Shown here piece after piece: positions 22,953 to 35,474 of a stretch of DNA of 64,000 bases; positions within the stretch are counted from its first letter, which is position 1; every line of letters starts with the position of its first letter. The translations under genes and the position numbers were made by a program. The DNA lies in NCBI GenBank assembly GCA_033964015.1, contig CM066925.1:8974204-9038203 (forward strand), read 5' to 3'. Origin of the DNA: Scolanthus callimorphus. Lineage: Eukaryota > Cnidaria > Anthozoa > Actiniaria > Edwardsiidae. The notes under the pieces are model-generated. The model saw only the letters and a list, made by a program, of their open reading frames with translations. It made no database searches and had not been told where the DNA came from.

Positions 22953-23021
22953 CGACTTCGGACAAGCTAATGCTTGTAGGATCTTCAGCTGACTGCTCGC
23001 CATGGATACGTTGCGCTTCTG
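22953..23021 (-). pseudogene. PIN/CXC gene, small exon 3
   Basis: 69 bp; acceptor ctgtctacag, donor gtatgt. Encodes EAQRIHGEQSAEDPTSIS. Together with the next exon it forms a linker before the PIN-containing exon. Confidence 0.65.
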
Positions 23022-23094
23022 CTGTAGACAGAGTAAGTTTGTATTAGAGAATGTTTGCGACCGTTGATGTTTGTTGGACTTGATTTAAACGTAC

Positions 23095-23341
23095 CTTCTT
23101 GTATTAGAGGTATATGGTGCCCCAGGGAGACCGAGTACAGAAGCGCATTAATGGCGGCATCAATGATGAAGTGCGCCCGAACAGCTCGCGCAATGGCTTT
23201 ACCGCTCAATATATGCTGAACAGCATTAGGTGCATAGATTAATTCCAGGAGCTCTTTCAGTCCAGACTCGGCCATTAAGTGACCAATCGCCCCCACGAAG
23301 CTCATTTCCGTATGGAATGGTCCTAGGCGGACAACGATATT
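23095..23341 (-). pseudogene. PIN/CXC gene, segment downstream of the LINE
   Basis: Resumes the interrupted reading frame as IVVRLGPFHTEMSFVGAIG and ends PLIQE at donor gtacgt. It is the direct continuation of the segment that ends IIYTEPQDSDLR on the other side of the LINE. Confidence 0.7.
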
Positions 23342-25790
23342 TAGATAGATAGATAGATAGATATTCTTTATTTATCCACGGTAAAAATTCATCAGCTCAA
23401 TTATAATAATATAGAAATAATAAAATATAATACACTACCCTTATCTACGCTAGTTACCCTACCCACCCTACCCTCCCCGAGCTGCTTTCCATGAATGCCG
23501 TGCCCTATTTAATACATGATTTAAATTTCCTAAGAGACTCGGCTTGTCTTGTTTCGCTAGGAAGACTGTTCCATGTGATAGCACCGCTATAGCTGAAGCT
23601 GTTTTTATAATAATGGTTCGCGGTAGTGGAACGTTGACTTTGTTGTCCGAGTCTCTTAGGGAATATATCGATTCTCGGGTCGTAAATTTGCTGGAAAGAT
23701 AGCCAGGTGCCAGTCCATGCAAACATTTATAAACCATTGTTGCTCGCGCAATCTGTTGTTGGGAGCTTAGATTTTTCCATTCCAAATATTCAAAAAGTTC
23801 GCTAGCACTGGCATCATAGCTTGAGTGGGTCAAGACACGAGCTGCTCTATTTTGAAGCTTTTGTAGTTTATCATGGAGTGTAACACCACAGTTTCCCCAG
23901 ACGACATTGCAGTAATCAAAGTGTGGCTGTACAAGCGCACGAAAAATATTATGCATAGTCGTCTGAGGAACAAGGTGCCTCACTCGTTTGATTGCCCCAA
24001 TACCAGATGCAATTTTCTTGGTTAATTTATCTATATGTTCGCACCAATTGAGATTCTCATCGATAACCACTCCTAGTGATTTTGCTTTTGTCACTAGATC
24101 AATTTGCGCGCCATTTATCTCTGGCTGGGGAAGATTTGTAAACGTGCATAGCCTCTGCCTTGACCCAATCAACATAAACTCGGTTTTAGTCGCATTTAGA
24201 GTTAGTTTGTTTGCTATTAGCCAATTGTTGACATTTGCCAAGTCTTTGTTTAGGCATGATTGAATATTGTCGGCACAGGAACCCGCATACGTCAAATGAG
24301 TGTCGTCAGCATACATTCGTGGTTGACAATTATCCAAACAGTTTGGCAAGTCATTAATGTACAGTAAAAATAATAATGGCCCTAAAATTGTACCCTGTGG
24401 AACTCCACAGCTTAATAGGCAGGTTTGAGAGAGTGAGCCATTAATGGAACATTTTTGTGTGCGTTTGTCTAAATACGACTTGAACCAGTTATGGGCAATA
24501 TCTTGTATGCCATAATTGTCTAGTTTTGATAGAAGGACATCGTGATTAACAGTATCGAACGCTTTTTTCAAATCTAGGAAAACAACAGCGTTTACTTTTC
24601 CTTTGTCAATGTTATACGCCCAACTATCTGTGGCCTCAAGAAGAGCCGTGACGGTCGAATGGAGACTGCGAAAACCTGATTGGTATTTACAAATTATGTC
24701 ATTTTCAATCAAATAGGCATATATTTGGTCATAAACTATCCTTTCAAAGACCTTGGCTATAACTGAGACCACTGATATTGGGCGATAATTGTTCATGTCA
24801 TCACGATTTCCTTGCTTGAATAATGGTGTTACCCGGGCACTTTTCCAGTCGTCAGGGAATATACCGAGACTGAGAGACTGGTTGAATATATTACAGAGTG
24901 AAGTGCAAATAAGATCAGCGCACTCACGAATGAGTCTAGCTGATATCTTGTCAAGGCCAGTGGCCTTTGACTTATTTAGTTTGTTTAATAGTGAGAGAAC
25001 ATGATTTGAAGTGACTTGGCAGAACTGAAACCTTTTGTTTGTGCCAGTAAGAAAGTCTAAATGGCTATTTTTACTTTGCGCAGGGATATCACTCGCAAGT
25101 TTTGGGCCAATGGTGGCAAAGTGGTTATTGAATTCGTCTGCCAATTCAATTGGGTTTGTTATTGACTGCCCATTCACTTTAAGTTCTTTCACAGACGTTC
25201 TACCAGATTTCCTGGAAGTTATTTCATTTATTGTCTGCCACGTTTTCTTTGAATCACCCTGGTACTTGTTTAAGGTGTTTTGATAATATAGTTGCTTGGC
25301 TAACTTAATTTCTTTGTTTACTTTGTTTCTTTGTGTTTTGAATTGTGCCCAATCATCTGGGTCTTTTGTTCTAATCGCCCTAATTTTCAAAATATCTCTA
25401 TTATGCATAATATCCTTTAGCTCTGACGTGATCCACGGAGAACTACGCGAACGGCAACGCGAGGTTCTCAGTGGAGCATGTTTATTGACAATGGCAGAAA
25501 AAGTCTCCTTCCACGCGAGCCACATGCGGTCTGGGTCAGACCTAAGGTTATTTAGAGAATCCCAATTTTGGGTTTCAACGTCTCGACGAAAATTGTCGCG
25601 ATTAAAATTTCGAAAATTTCTATAAGTTATGCTAGTATGACCCTTATCAAAGCCATTTATAGATAATTTTCTGTATGCGAAAACTATACTATGGTCACTG
25701 ATGCCAATATGGCGGACACCAGAGCACACAATTTTATCCGGGCAGTTAGTGAAAATTAAATCAATCAAAGTTGCAAGTTCGTAGATCAAA
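23342..25790 (-). mobile_element. 5'-truncated LINE inserted in the PIN/CXC gene
   Basis: Same orientation as the host gene. It encodes the end of an AP-endonuclease domain (IGISDHSIVF) and a full reverse transcriptase (FLDLKKAFDTVNHDVL; catalytic YADDTHLTY), ending near 23468. The C-terminal tail has QNRAARVLTH and WNSLPSETRQ. The 3' UTR ends in an (ATCT)n microsatellite at 23344-23363, like the short-repeat tails of CR1/L2/Jockey-type LINEs. Its ORF is uninterrupted from the truncation point, so the insertion is fairly recent. No clear target duplication was seen; gttcgtagatc is duplicated locally at the 5' junction. Confidence 0.85.
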
Positions 25791-27621
25791 GTTCGTAGAT
25801 CTGAGTCTTGCGGTTCCGTGTAAATGATTGTGTATGCCTTCCACCACAGTGGCTGATCAAACGTGATGACGGGTGTGATGACGTTGTGAGACTTGCAGTG
25901 CGCGGAGATGTAATTCAATGTTGACGACACGCATGTGATGTCGGAAGAATTCATGTCGATCATTGGAAGGAACTGGATTGACGACTGACCTCTATGACTG
26001 CCATCTTGCACCTCTTGCATCATTCCAGACCAGCCTGGACGTAAGGGTGCCAAAAGAAGAGAACATTTCCATAGGACATCTAGATTTGCTGTTGGGTCTT
26101 GCACGTTTTTGATAGCAATCTCATTGTAAACTACTTGTAACTGATCGAGACGATTGTCAGAGGGAGGTCTGATTTCAACTTTTCCCGCGGCACATATATC
26201 GTCTGGTGAGACATGCCTCCTCGGTACCCTGACACTGTGCTTTGTTCCGGGCGTGACAGTGGCAACCATCCCCATTCCGTGGAAGGTATTATGACCATCG
26301 AGAGTTCTGATATTGTGGTCAACATTGTCTGCCACGTATTGAATAGATTGCCCTACAAATGATGGAATATCAGTCCCCTGATTCACGGCGGCATTCCGTT
26401 TGAAACGCAAAACTTCCCTGTAGCTTGAACTGAAGCCGTGACTATTCAAAGTGTCAATTAAAAATCTGGAAGCGTGGTTATGGTGAATCTGTACGGCCAG
26501 GCCAATCTGAAGGGGAGCGATTATCACTCGTGGTCTTGCTCCTTGTATAATAGCATGCCCGATAGATGCGATCTTAAGCTTATCCTTTCTTAGGAGAATC
26601 CCTTCGATCAACCTAATTAAGCACGATGGAACGAAAGCAAGCGAAGTGCCAACATTTTCTTCGATCAGAGGATAATAATCACTTTCTGTAGTAATCAACC
26701 TGATATCGCTTTTTATTAACTTCGCTGCAGTGTCAATTATACGCATTTTCTCTGACTCTGGGTCTGTGTCAAGCACCCGTTTCTGGTGGAACTCATGAAG
26801 AATAGCTGCCGCGGTGGTGCGCAACGTGACAACATTGGGCCTGCCATTTAAATCTGTTATGATAACCTGATCGCCGAAGTGTTGCTCGAGTTTAGCTTTC
26901 ATGTGCTTTGCTGAGTACGCCTCGATTCCTGAATTCTCTCCCCCAAGAAACTCTTGCATCTTAGTAACTAGATCGGACACGGTGTTTTGCTCATCATCGT
27001 ATTCCGTCAGAAATTTAACCACGTTCATAAAAGCTTCCGTTTTACTGTCATCTATGGGGCGGCCTTTTTTTGAGGGGGGTTGCTCTGTAGCATAGCTCCT
27101 TGGTATTTGCTTCTTTGTACGGAAGTTTACACTGCACGACTGATGATACACGGCGTCCGCGGCTGGCAAGTCGTGCACGTGCAGCAACCTCGCCCTCACT
27201 ACCTCCGCCCATGAATCTCCCCTCTCAACACATATTCGCATAACAGTATCTTGAGTTTCCAGAGTAGTAACCCTGAAAGCATCCTGGCGCTTCTTTTTCG
27301 CAGCCTCGAAATCAACTACCGTTCCACAATAAAAACAATCTGTATCAAAACTGAAAATGCTTTCAATATTGCGTACCAACGACTGACGCCTGACAGGGGG
27401 AGGGTTCCCTCTTTGGCTTGCGCAATATTGTGCGGTCGACAGTAAATGCGCCGACATTCCTTGTGAACATATTGCCCCGGGACTGTTTGAACAGAATTAT
27501 TTCTCTCCTTACTACATCTATTGATCCCATCGCTCCCTGTCTGGCGAAGTTGCACTAAGCTTCCCTTTTTTTCGACACCGAAACCAAACTCGCACAAAGC
27601 GCAAACTTGATCAACATCCAT
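25791..27621 (-). pseudogene. PIN/CXC gene, N-terminal half
   Basis: The first frame starts MDVDQVCALCEFGFG at 27621, after a possible acceptor ctttctacag, and runs through VHKECRRIYCRPHNI. The sequence then continues in another frame (RGNPPPVRRQSLV) from about 27.42 kb, implying a one-base indel. It then contains FDTDCFYCG and VYHQSCSVNF, spaced like zinc-binding Cys/His pairs. It ends TFDQPLWWKAYTIIYTEP at the LINE. The continuous 1,329-codon ORF here is a host-LINE chimera. Confidence 0.7.
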
Positions 27622-27719
27622 ATCTGTAGAAAGAAGTGTTATAATTCTGATGAAATAAATTATAAAAGTGGATGGATTTTGCACTTTGTTCGTGCCCTTT
27701 GAAATATTCTGAGACAAAT

Positions 27720-29225
27720 TAAGAGAATTTCATTTTCTAGGTAGAAAAAGTGAATGCCAGGCGCTCGTTGAATAATTGCGGAAGAACATTTTCTTTAATG
27801 AGTTAGGAATTTATTTCAATGAACTGAAAATAATATTTATTGGTATAAAGAGACTGTTAAAACTCTGATCAAATTCTTATGCTTTTCTTGTTTAAACGAG
27901 GATATGCTTACCTCTCTTGCTGAATCATGCAACAGTGGTTGTCAGTAAAATGTATAAGAGAAGTCTCTATAAGGAAGGCAGGAAGGAAGCAGGTAGGTTT
28001 CGTTGTTCGCGCACTTGTTGCTTGAATTAATTAGTGATCTAGAAAATATGCAGCAAACCGTCTGGCGCGCTACGTCATAAATTGTTGATATAATATTTTG
28101 CTGCTATAGGTTTCTCTTGAAAAAATGTTTTATTTCGCTTTACTAAATACAAATGTCGGGGATTCTTCTATTATAAAGAAATAGCGCATAATTCGAAAAA
28201 ATATTTTATACTAGAGTGCGCGTGAGAGCTTTTACAACTTGACGTGTGTAATCTAATTTGATTTAGTAATTAACTGAGTCTGTTTCAAAAGCTTTCAAAA
28301 TGTGCAATCATACACACAATACGAGGTAAAAAGTGTTTTGAGAACCTTATAGCTGGTCACTTCTATCAGATGAAAGCCTGAAAAGGAAAATCCTGAAAAT
28401 TAAAACTTGGCTGCTTGTGATAGATTTGCGCCTTGATGCGGGTTTTCCATGAGTGTAAATTTACGACCCAGGTGAAGTCACAGTAGCATGGTAAAGACTC
28501 AGATTATCAGAAAAGTACTCTTCTAAATAACGGCCAATAAAAAATCACGAATTTGACCTGCTGCCATAAATAAATTCAGAGTTAAAGAAAAATTGTGGTG
28601 ACTTCTTGATAAAGCGATATGACTAATCTGCTAATATTGCATACACGCTTCCTTTTGAACTCGATTTTCCCCCCAAAATACCAGAAATACAATGCTAGGT
28701 TGATTAAAAAGGTTTCAAATCTTCATAATTTATATATTTAGACCTGATAAACATCAATGGGGAAGAATTCTAAAGTTTATTTTCTACTTTTGTTACCATG
28801 CGGGCTTTACCCTGTGACACAAGATGGCGGCCATTCAAGATTTCAAGCATTGCCCTTTAAATCTAAATTTCACCACTTTCCACCACTAGGACTAAGTAGG
28901 ACTTTTGATATGTTATTAAGCATACAATTCTGTGTCGAAAACCGTTGAGAGACCTTCTGTTGCAATTAGTTCTAGGTTCACCCCATTTTTTCAATAGATG
29001 TACTGGACTATAAATAAAGTCTGTATGTCTGTTGTGGGCCGAGAACTGATGACAATATAACAAGCGTTATCAAGAGTCCAGACAGCGCTAAAATCACATT
29101 CGACACCCTACCCATAATCCACTGCTTCGACGCCATTTCGATATCAGAGTCGACAGAATGTGTTTAGGTTATAGCGTTTTACTGTACAAGAACAAGAAAT
29201 ATCATCATAGTAGAATTACTTTGAA
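27720..29225. other. Intergenic, no gene recognised
   Basis: AT-rich sequence. The plus-strand ORF at 28757-28948 begins with a hydrophobic stretch but has no further support. Confidence 0.5.
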
Positions 29226-29228
29226 TTA

Positions 29229-29921
29229 AGCTTACTGAGAACCTTTGCGCCCGTGTTCGAAAAAAAAATCATACACGTCCTTAGTTTAAACAAAACATAT
29301 CAACCTATATATCGTTGGAAAGCTTATAGAATGGACTAGCGGGCTATGGCAAAAAGAAATATTTTTTTATTTTTAAGGTTTTATTAAAAATTCGGGTGTG
29401 AGAGTTTCAAGAGATAACGCTGTCGAACTTCTAGACCTTGACTCCCAAGTAACACATTGTTTTAATCCTTAAAGGTGTTTCTCAAAAACAATGTCTGCGT
29501 TTTTAAAATTTTGCTTTGCTCAAAAGTTATTGAACTTTTAAATTTCGAAGATCAAATTTTGTAGAATTTTCACGCTCTAAAAATTTAAAAAAATCATAAC
29601 TGTTGAACTAAACAAAATTTAAAAAATCGCAGACACGGTTTTTGAGAAACACCTTTAAGGATTAAAACAATGTGTTACTTGGGAGTCATGGTCCAGCAGT
29701 TCGACAGCGTTAGCTCGTGAAAATAGCACACCAAAATATTTAATCAATGCTTTAAAAAAAATTACAGCTATCAATAAGTGATTTCTTTTTGCCATAGCCC
29801 GCTAGTCCATTCTATAAGCTTTCCAACGATATATATATTTGACATATTTTGGTTAAACTAAGGACGTGTATGATTTTTTTTTTCGAACAACGTGCGCGAA
29901 GGTTCTCAGTAACCTTAAGTC
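29229..29921. mobile_element. Large palindrome (~690 bp)
   Basis: The arms (from cttactgagaaccttygcgc) are inverse copies over roughly 200-300 bp each, including catacacgtccttagtttaa and gctatggcaaaaagaaat. No ORF. Likely a foldback or MITE element. Confidence 0.75.
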
Positions 29922-30109
29922 AGACTCATATAAACATAACCAAAGTAATGCATCCTTTAACTAATAAAGAAAACAGAATCTTAACGTTATCCTCCGTAAT
30001 ATTTTTTCTGTAAATTTCATGATGTTAACCTCACATTTTTTCACTTTATTCCACTAAATCTCTTGTTTTATAGACTCTGAGAACAATAGAAACCGCGTGG
30101 CCGAGACAA

Positions 30110-30440
30110 AAGAAACCGCAGCCACGTGTTGAAAACAAAGGAACACATCATTACGTATTCCTCCGCAATAAAGAACAAAAGAATACCTGTGTCAACAATT
30201 TTAATGTATTCCTCCGCAGTAAAGAACAAAAGAACACCTGTGTCAACAATCTTAATATATTCCTAAGCAATAAAGAACAAAAGAACACCTGTGTCAACAA
30301 TCAACCGCAACCTCATTAATTCCGCGTGGGGACGCTCATTAATTCCGCCGCAATAAAGAACAAAAGAACACCTGTGTCAACAATAAACCGCAAGCTCATT
30401 AATTCCGCGTGGGACGCTCATTAATTCAACCGCGACGCTC
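30110..30440. repeat. Tandem repeat with ccgcaataaagaacaaaagaa core
   Basis: Four to five imperfect copies (units of about 60-75 bp) of aataaagaacaaaagaacacctgtgtcaacaat, separated by cattaattccgcgtgggacgc-type spacers. Confidence 0.75.
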
Positions 30441-30529
30441 ATTATGTATTCCTCCCGAAAATTAGTATTCCTCCCGAAAAAAACGGGTAATTCGGTCCCT
30501 CCTATACTACTGTCGTTAATTCTACCTTA

Positions 30530-31320
30530 CCTCTCTTACGGTATTGTTGCTTGGGGGCGTGCTGCTAATAAGTACATAAATAAACTACTTGTTCTTCAAA
30601 AACGGCTTTAAGACTAATGCATGTTGCGCATAGACAGCAACACGCAATTCCACTTTTCCTGGCAACTGATTTTTTGCCTATTCACATGATTTATTTTAAA
30701 AAGACGGCATGTCTTATACACGACATCTCAAACAATACTGCCCCAGTTTTAATACAAAATCTATTTACCAAATCCCATGATGTGCATAACTACAACACGC
30801 GATCTGCTTCTAGTGGAAATTTTCAGATTCAGTCTTCTAGACTTGAATTACAAAAATTGTCATTTTCTCGATCCGGTCCTGTCCTATGGAATTCTTTGCC
30901 AGTAAATTTGCGCAATCAAACTAAGAAAACCTTCAAAAATGATTTACATGTCTTGCTTACAAAACTATTTTGGAGGATATGTATATTGGTGTCCAGGATA
31001 TCGTTTCAAAAATACAGAAAATGAGATAAATTATTTAATAATATTGACAAAATACAATTATTGAAAAAAAATGAAAAACAAAAAACAAAACAAAAGAAAA
31101 AGGAAAAAAATTGTTAAATTTAGATAGATTAGATGAAAGAGACAAAATACAAGAGGAATATGCAATAAAATTATCTGTAAACTTTTTTTTTCCAGCTTCC
31201 CGCCCCGATTAGCTTTATGCTATTTGCGGGTTGACTGACTACTGCATGATATGTTTTATATTGGAAATAATAAAAATATTGTGTTGTATTGTATTGTATT
31301 GTATTGTATTGTGTTATATT
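30530..31320 (+). pseudogene. LINE 3' fragment with (tattg)n tail
   Basis: Reads LPYLSYGIVAWGRAANKY, then after a frame break RLMHVAHRQQHA and NYNTRSASSGNF to VLWNSLPVNLRNQ, the C-terminal motifs of LINE ORF2. The 3' UTR ends in tattg repeats at about 31284-31310. Frame breaks near 30610 show it is dead. Confidence 0.8.
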
Positions 31321-32125
31321 GTATCCCTATCTTATATTTAGCTATTCAACGGTCACAAAATATACTGTTGTGTAAGGGTTTCCTGTAATACCGAATATAG
31401 GATTAACCATCGGGCGTCAAGGATGGGAAAGGCATCTCATCTGAGTCGGTATTCAACCATATTTTAAATAGGATTTCCATGAGAATAAGAAATTTTTAGT
31501 AGCTTTTTTATTTTCTATTGTTCAGATTTTGTTCTTGTGCGTATATTTGTTCGTCCTCCCTAATGAAGGCTTTTGTGGGTAATACGAGGGCTATAATACC
31601 GAATATAGAATTTATACCCTCGGCCGTCTGAAGGATTTAGAACATGGAATTTTTTTAAGCCTTTTATTTACTATTACTCAACTTAGTGGCCTTCTTGAGG
31701 GCCTTTTTTGCGCATTTTATTACGAAAAACTAAAAAAAATATACTACACGCGAATTTACTGAGTTATTATACTTGAGTTATTACGTCGTCTCGGTTACTA
31801 TTCGCCGACGGAAATCTCGTCTTAGTGTCAAACCAGGACGAGATGGAGGTTTGACGGGAAATCGTCTGAATTTATCCGTCTTATTTCTCCGTCGAAACAG
31901 ACGATTTTCTCGTCGAGACGGGAAACTCATCTTAAGATAAACTGGACGTCGATGTTTTTGATCTGTCGGACGATGTTTGACAATTACATTCATTCCAATT
32001 TTACGTTTCTATGAGGCCCTCGTAAACCTGATCAAACACTAACAGTAATGTTAAATAGCAGTTGCATAAGCATACTTGAGTCAATAACTTATAAGTTCGA
32101 TATTAAAGTACCCAGGCGTGGATCT
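31321..32125. repeat. Repeat block R1, copy 1 (left part)
   Basis: Begins tccctatcttatatttagct; about 800 bp match 49670-50845 except for a MITE present only there. A shorter third copy is at 58248-58510. Contains gccgacggaaatctcgtc and other repeated motifs. Confidence 0.8.
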
Positions 32126-32332
32126 AGAAAAAAGTCTGAGCTATTTGCGGTCGGCCTTTTCGCGTGGAATTTCGCAAATACGAGAGCATTTTTTTAAAGT
32201 AAAGATAAAAATAATATTAATTTAAAAATACCAAAAATTTGACGTGTTTCTGTTAGGTGTAAATAGGTACGGATCGGCGCCTGAGTCGCAAATCTTTCAA
32301 TTAAGTGATTCAAGTGAGAAAATGGAATCCGC

Positions 32333-32655
32333 CAGTACTCAATTCTACACATCCGTATTAGTAAAATTGCAAAGTTTCAAAGAAATTACTTGAAAACTGG
32401 CTGAGATATGTGTTTTCAAAACTTCATATTCTGGCTTATTTTTTTACAAGGCATGTTTCGGAAAATACATCGGAACGAGGCTGGATGGGCATCGATGCCC
32501 GTCCCGCCTCGACTTGACGTATTTGCATATACGTTTCTTTGTAAAAAGTAAGACAGAATACGAAGTTTTGAAAATACACATCTTAGCCAGGTTTCAAGTA
32601 ATTCCTTTGAAACTTTGCAGTTTTACTAATACAGATGTGCAGAATTGAATTCTGT
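32333..32655. mobile_element. Inverted-repeat element
   Basis: Arms of about 110 bp pair imperfectly: attctacacatccgtattag with its inverse, and aaacttcatattctggctta with taagacagaatacgaagttt. Confidence 0.65.
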
Positions 32656-32900
32656 TTTTTGATAACTATTATATATTACTAATCAATATTGCGTGATAAA
32701 AGGCCTATAGCTGAAACAAGTTCGCTGAAGCGTACAAAACGCTGTAATATTACTACTTAGTAGTAATATTTAAAAGGTTTGTTAGTTGGCAGAATTTTGA
32801 TTTTCTTAGTTTCTCCCATAACGCACCGCGGGAAACCGAAAGTTGTGACGGTGCAACCTTTTCTGAAACAGGTGCATATTTGATAATACATATATTTACT

Positions 32901-33082
32901 AAATAAACCCCTTCTGGCGGCTGTAATATCGGCGGATAATGTCCAAGGATGAAAAATGGTACGAAAAATGAACAGTTGGCCGAGAAGCGAAGCTTCGAGG
33001 GCAACTGTGAAATTTTGAGGACCATTTTTCATCCGTGGACATTATCCGCCGATATTACAGCAAGCCAAGAAGGGGTTTATTT
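32901..33082. mobile_element. Hairpin MITE, 182 bp
   Basis: aaataaaccccttct and gctgtaatatcggcggataa at the left are inverted at the right end; the centre also pairs (aggatgaaaaatggt). Confidence 0.75.
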
Positions 33083-34017
33083 ATTTTATATCCCAGCGAC
33101 TTCACTAAAAAACTCGAGAGAGAGAAAAACATTGTGAACGTGAGAAAACCACTAAACTGCGGTATGGCGCGAAAGGCAAATTGTAAGCGGTGATTGGCTA
33201 AGATATTTTTATTCGAGCTGTGATTGGTTAACACAAAAACTGTCAATCAAACCCTAACGTGGGGCTAGAAGAAATCAGAGCGACGTCACAAAACAAATTT
33301 ACAACGCACAAGTTTTAGTGCTTTCCCGAGTGCTTTTCTGAATAAATCTAGCCGAGATTTCGGGTTTTCAGGTCTAATTCCTTGACGGACTGTTTAATTA
33401 ATTGTTCTGCTGTGAACTGAAGTATAAATGACAGCCGTGAAATGCAGAGTTGGAAAAATGTAGCGCTGCTGATCGAACTTGGAATTCGGCTTGCTGGACT
33501 ACACTCGAAGTGGTTGAATTTTGGTTGAGCTGATTGCAAGTTGTTTTCTATTTGCCAAGCTACACGACAAAATAGTAAGTTTGAAAACAATTCTTTTATC
33601 GTCATTTCGCTCTTTTTTGTTTAGTTCTTTCATTTTTTTCGCGAATGTCAAACCGAGTTAACTTGGATTGAAACAACAACAAAAAACTAACAACTTTGTA
33701 AACCATTCAAAACATTCACGGCCTGTTTAGTTGACTTTGTTGTGTTTTCCGGTGTCGCCTCAGCCACCAATTTCCGTATTTTATCAACATTCTTAGATAA
33801 AAACCTTGGTTGCTTGTTTTCCATTATTTTTAAACAGAAAATATCCAGTTTTTGCTTAAAACATTTCTCCCTGGACGGATATCACTTCCGACGGACAATA
33901 TCGTCTGATATGTGTCCTGTGAAAAAGTACCACGCGATACGTTTCGACCAATAAGCGCGCGTTAAAATTGATCACTGGGATATAACGGCGAATAGTCATG
34001 AAACGAAGTCGGGTGAG

Positions 34018-34334
34018 TATTCGCCGACAATCACGGAGCCCGAGGCGACTAACTGTTTTAGTATAATTGCCCCACAAGTGATTCATAAGATGTTTTTGTT
34101 GGATTTTTTCACGATCGTAAAAACTCGCGCGAGCACTCCCAATCCTTTCAGTGTAGGTCCCCAATGATCCCCAAAACGTATTTACGCTCGCGAAGCTGAA
34201 ACAAATTCGCTGAAACGTACAAAACGCTCAAAAGCTGTAATATTTATTACCTCAATATTACTGCTGTAATATTGCTGCTGAAATAGATTCGCTGTAGCAG
34301 AAACAAATTCGCTAAAAGTTTGTGTTAAGCCTAC

Positions 34335-34388
<54 letters not shown>

Positions 34389-34770
34389 TTTTTATTTCAC
34401 AAGGAAAGTTTGGCAAAAAAAAATTCGCTGTAGCAAGGGATGTACCCGATTATGAGTCTAAAAGAGATGACATGACGTGGTAAGAATGTGCGAGGGCTCC
34501 TACACGTGGCCAACCAAGCTTGAAAAAAACAAACCCCGGGAGGGGTTACTCCAGTGATTGCTGGGTAGGGTATGCCGCCGAAGTATCCAAAACCTGACCC
34601 TATCAGAGACCAAAAATCCTCGTTTTCTATACCTACCATAGACCTACAGTTAAAAATGTATACCCTACCGCAGACCTAAAGTTAGTCACCAGGGTGGTCC
34701 AGTTGATCAAAGCGGAATTGTGTTAATCATGTAGAGGGTTTAAAATAAACTTTCTTTATCACTAATGCGG
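34018..34770. repeat. Repeat block R1, copy 1 (right part)
   Basis: Matches 50846-51590, starting attcgccgacaatcacggag. It is separated from the left part (31321-32125) by 1.9 kb that is absent from the other copy. Confidence 0.8.
34335..34388. repeat. (CAA)n microsatellite
   Basis: About 18 uninterrupted caa/aac units. The matching place in the second copy (about 51150-51170) lacks it, so it arose or expanded after the duplication. Confidence 0.9.
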
Positions 34771-35438
34771 CACAACTTTGATCGGTGCATGCGCAGAAAG
34801 ATATTTCTCTCAACGTCTCTGTATCAAATCTCGCGCATGCGTCAGTGGCTGTCACCAGAGCCTCCCCTGCGAGGAGACGAGCCGGGGAGCTCTGGGTAAG
34901 AGAATGCCACAGGGCTGGCAATCTTTATAGAAATGGCTGTTAACGTGAAACCTAACGCACAGTAAATATGCTTAGCCAATCAGAAACGAAACAAACTCGA
35001 CAGCTAGACCAATCAGGGGACGAAGTAAGTGCGACTTACGTGACCCAAGAAAACTAGAGTCACTGCGTTGTTTTTTTTATTCCCATTCTGATTGGCTGAA
35101 TTAACAATGAACCAATACCTCGGCCAATAGGGACGCCGTACAAAACTTTGGACAGTCACCTGAAATCCTCTGGGCCCTACGCGCACAACAGAATCGTTGC
35201 CTGGCAACGCGCGTGTAGTGTCCAACCATTGACTGACTAGGTTGTACTCAGTTCAAAACCCAGCCTAGTCATCCATGGCGTCGTTGGCGGGCTTCCTGTG
35301 GTGACTGAGTAGCAGATTGCGCTTCCTGGCAGTTCGTCTCTTATCACAGGAAGCCCGCGAACAGAACCCCAGGGACTAGGCTATCGAAGACCAAAACACA
35401 TAGACACATGGCCCCTAAAATGATACGATTTCTTGTAG

Positions 35439-35474
35439 GGTTAACGGGTGCACAAGGAAAACAAGGGAAAACGG
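35439..35474 (+). CDS. Collagen-type exon A (36 bp)
   Basis: Acceptor ttcttgtag, donor gtaaga. Reads GG TTA..ACG G, giving LTGAQGKQGKT with split glycines at both ends. Confidence 0.8.

Larger units (their letters stand above)
20127..27621 (-). pseudogene. PIN-like nuclease / CXC-domain gene, broken
   Basis: A multi-exon minus-strand gene that I recognise only as an uncharacterised type. Order: N-terminal Cys pairs (VCALC, 27621 on); a second Cys/His pattern (DCFYC, YHQSC); a long unassigned region; a PIN-like domain with acidic motifs VFDGYD, GDADVLIV and VGDDTDLL; and a C-terminal CXC domain (CNCASDC, TNRCTC, CGQC). The CXC domain resembles tesmin/TSO1 DNA-binding CXC; PIN folds are typically nucleases. 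Exons: about 27621-25791 joined after the LINE to 23341-23095, then 23021-22953, 22866-22798 and 22495-20127, all with proper splice sites. Damage: a frameshift near 27.42 kb, the LINE insertion, and an in-frame TAA at 20649-20651. It may be a host gene family or the cargo of a large transposon; I cannot decide. Confidence 0.7.

Noticed and set aside
28757..28948. Short ORF with hydrophobic N-terminus, considered as the 5' exon of the collagen/resistin-like gene
   Set aside because: No donor in a suitable phase and a composition typical of repeats (aagatggcggccat).
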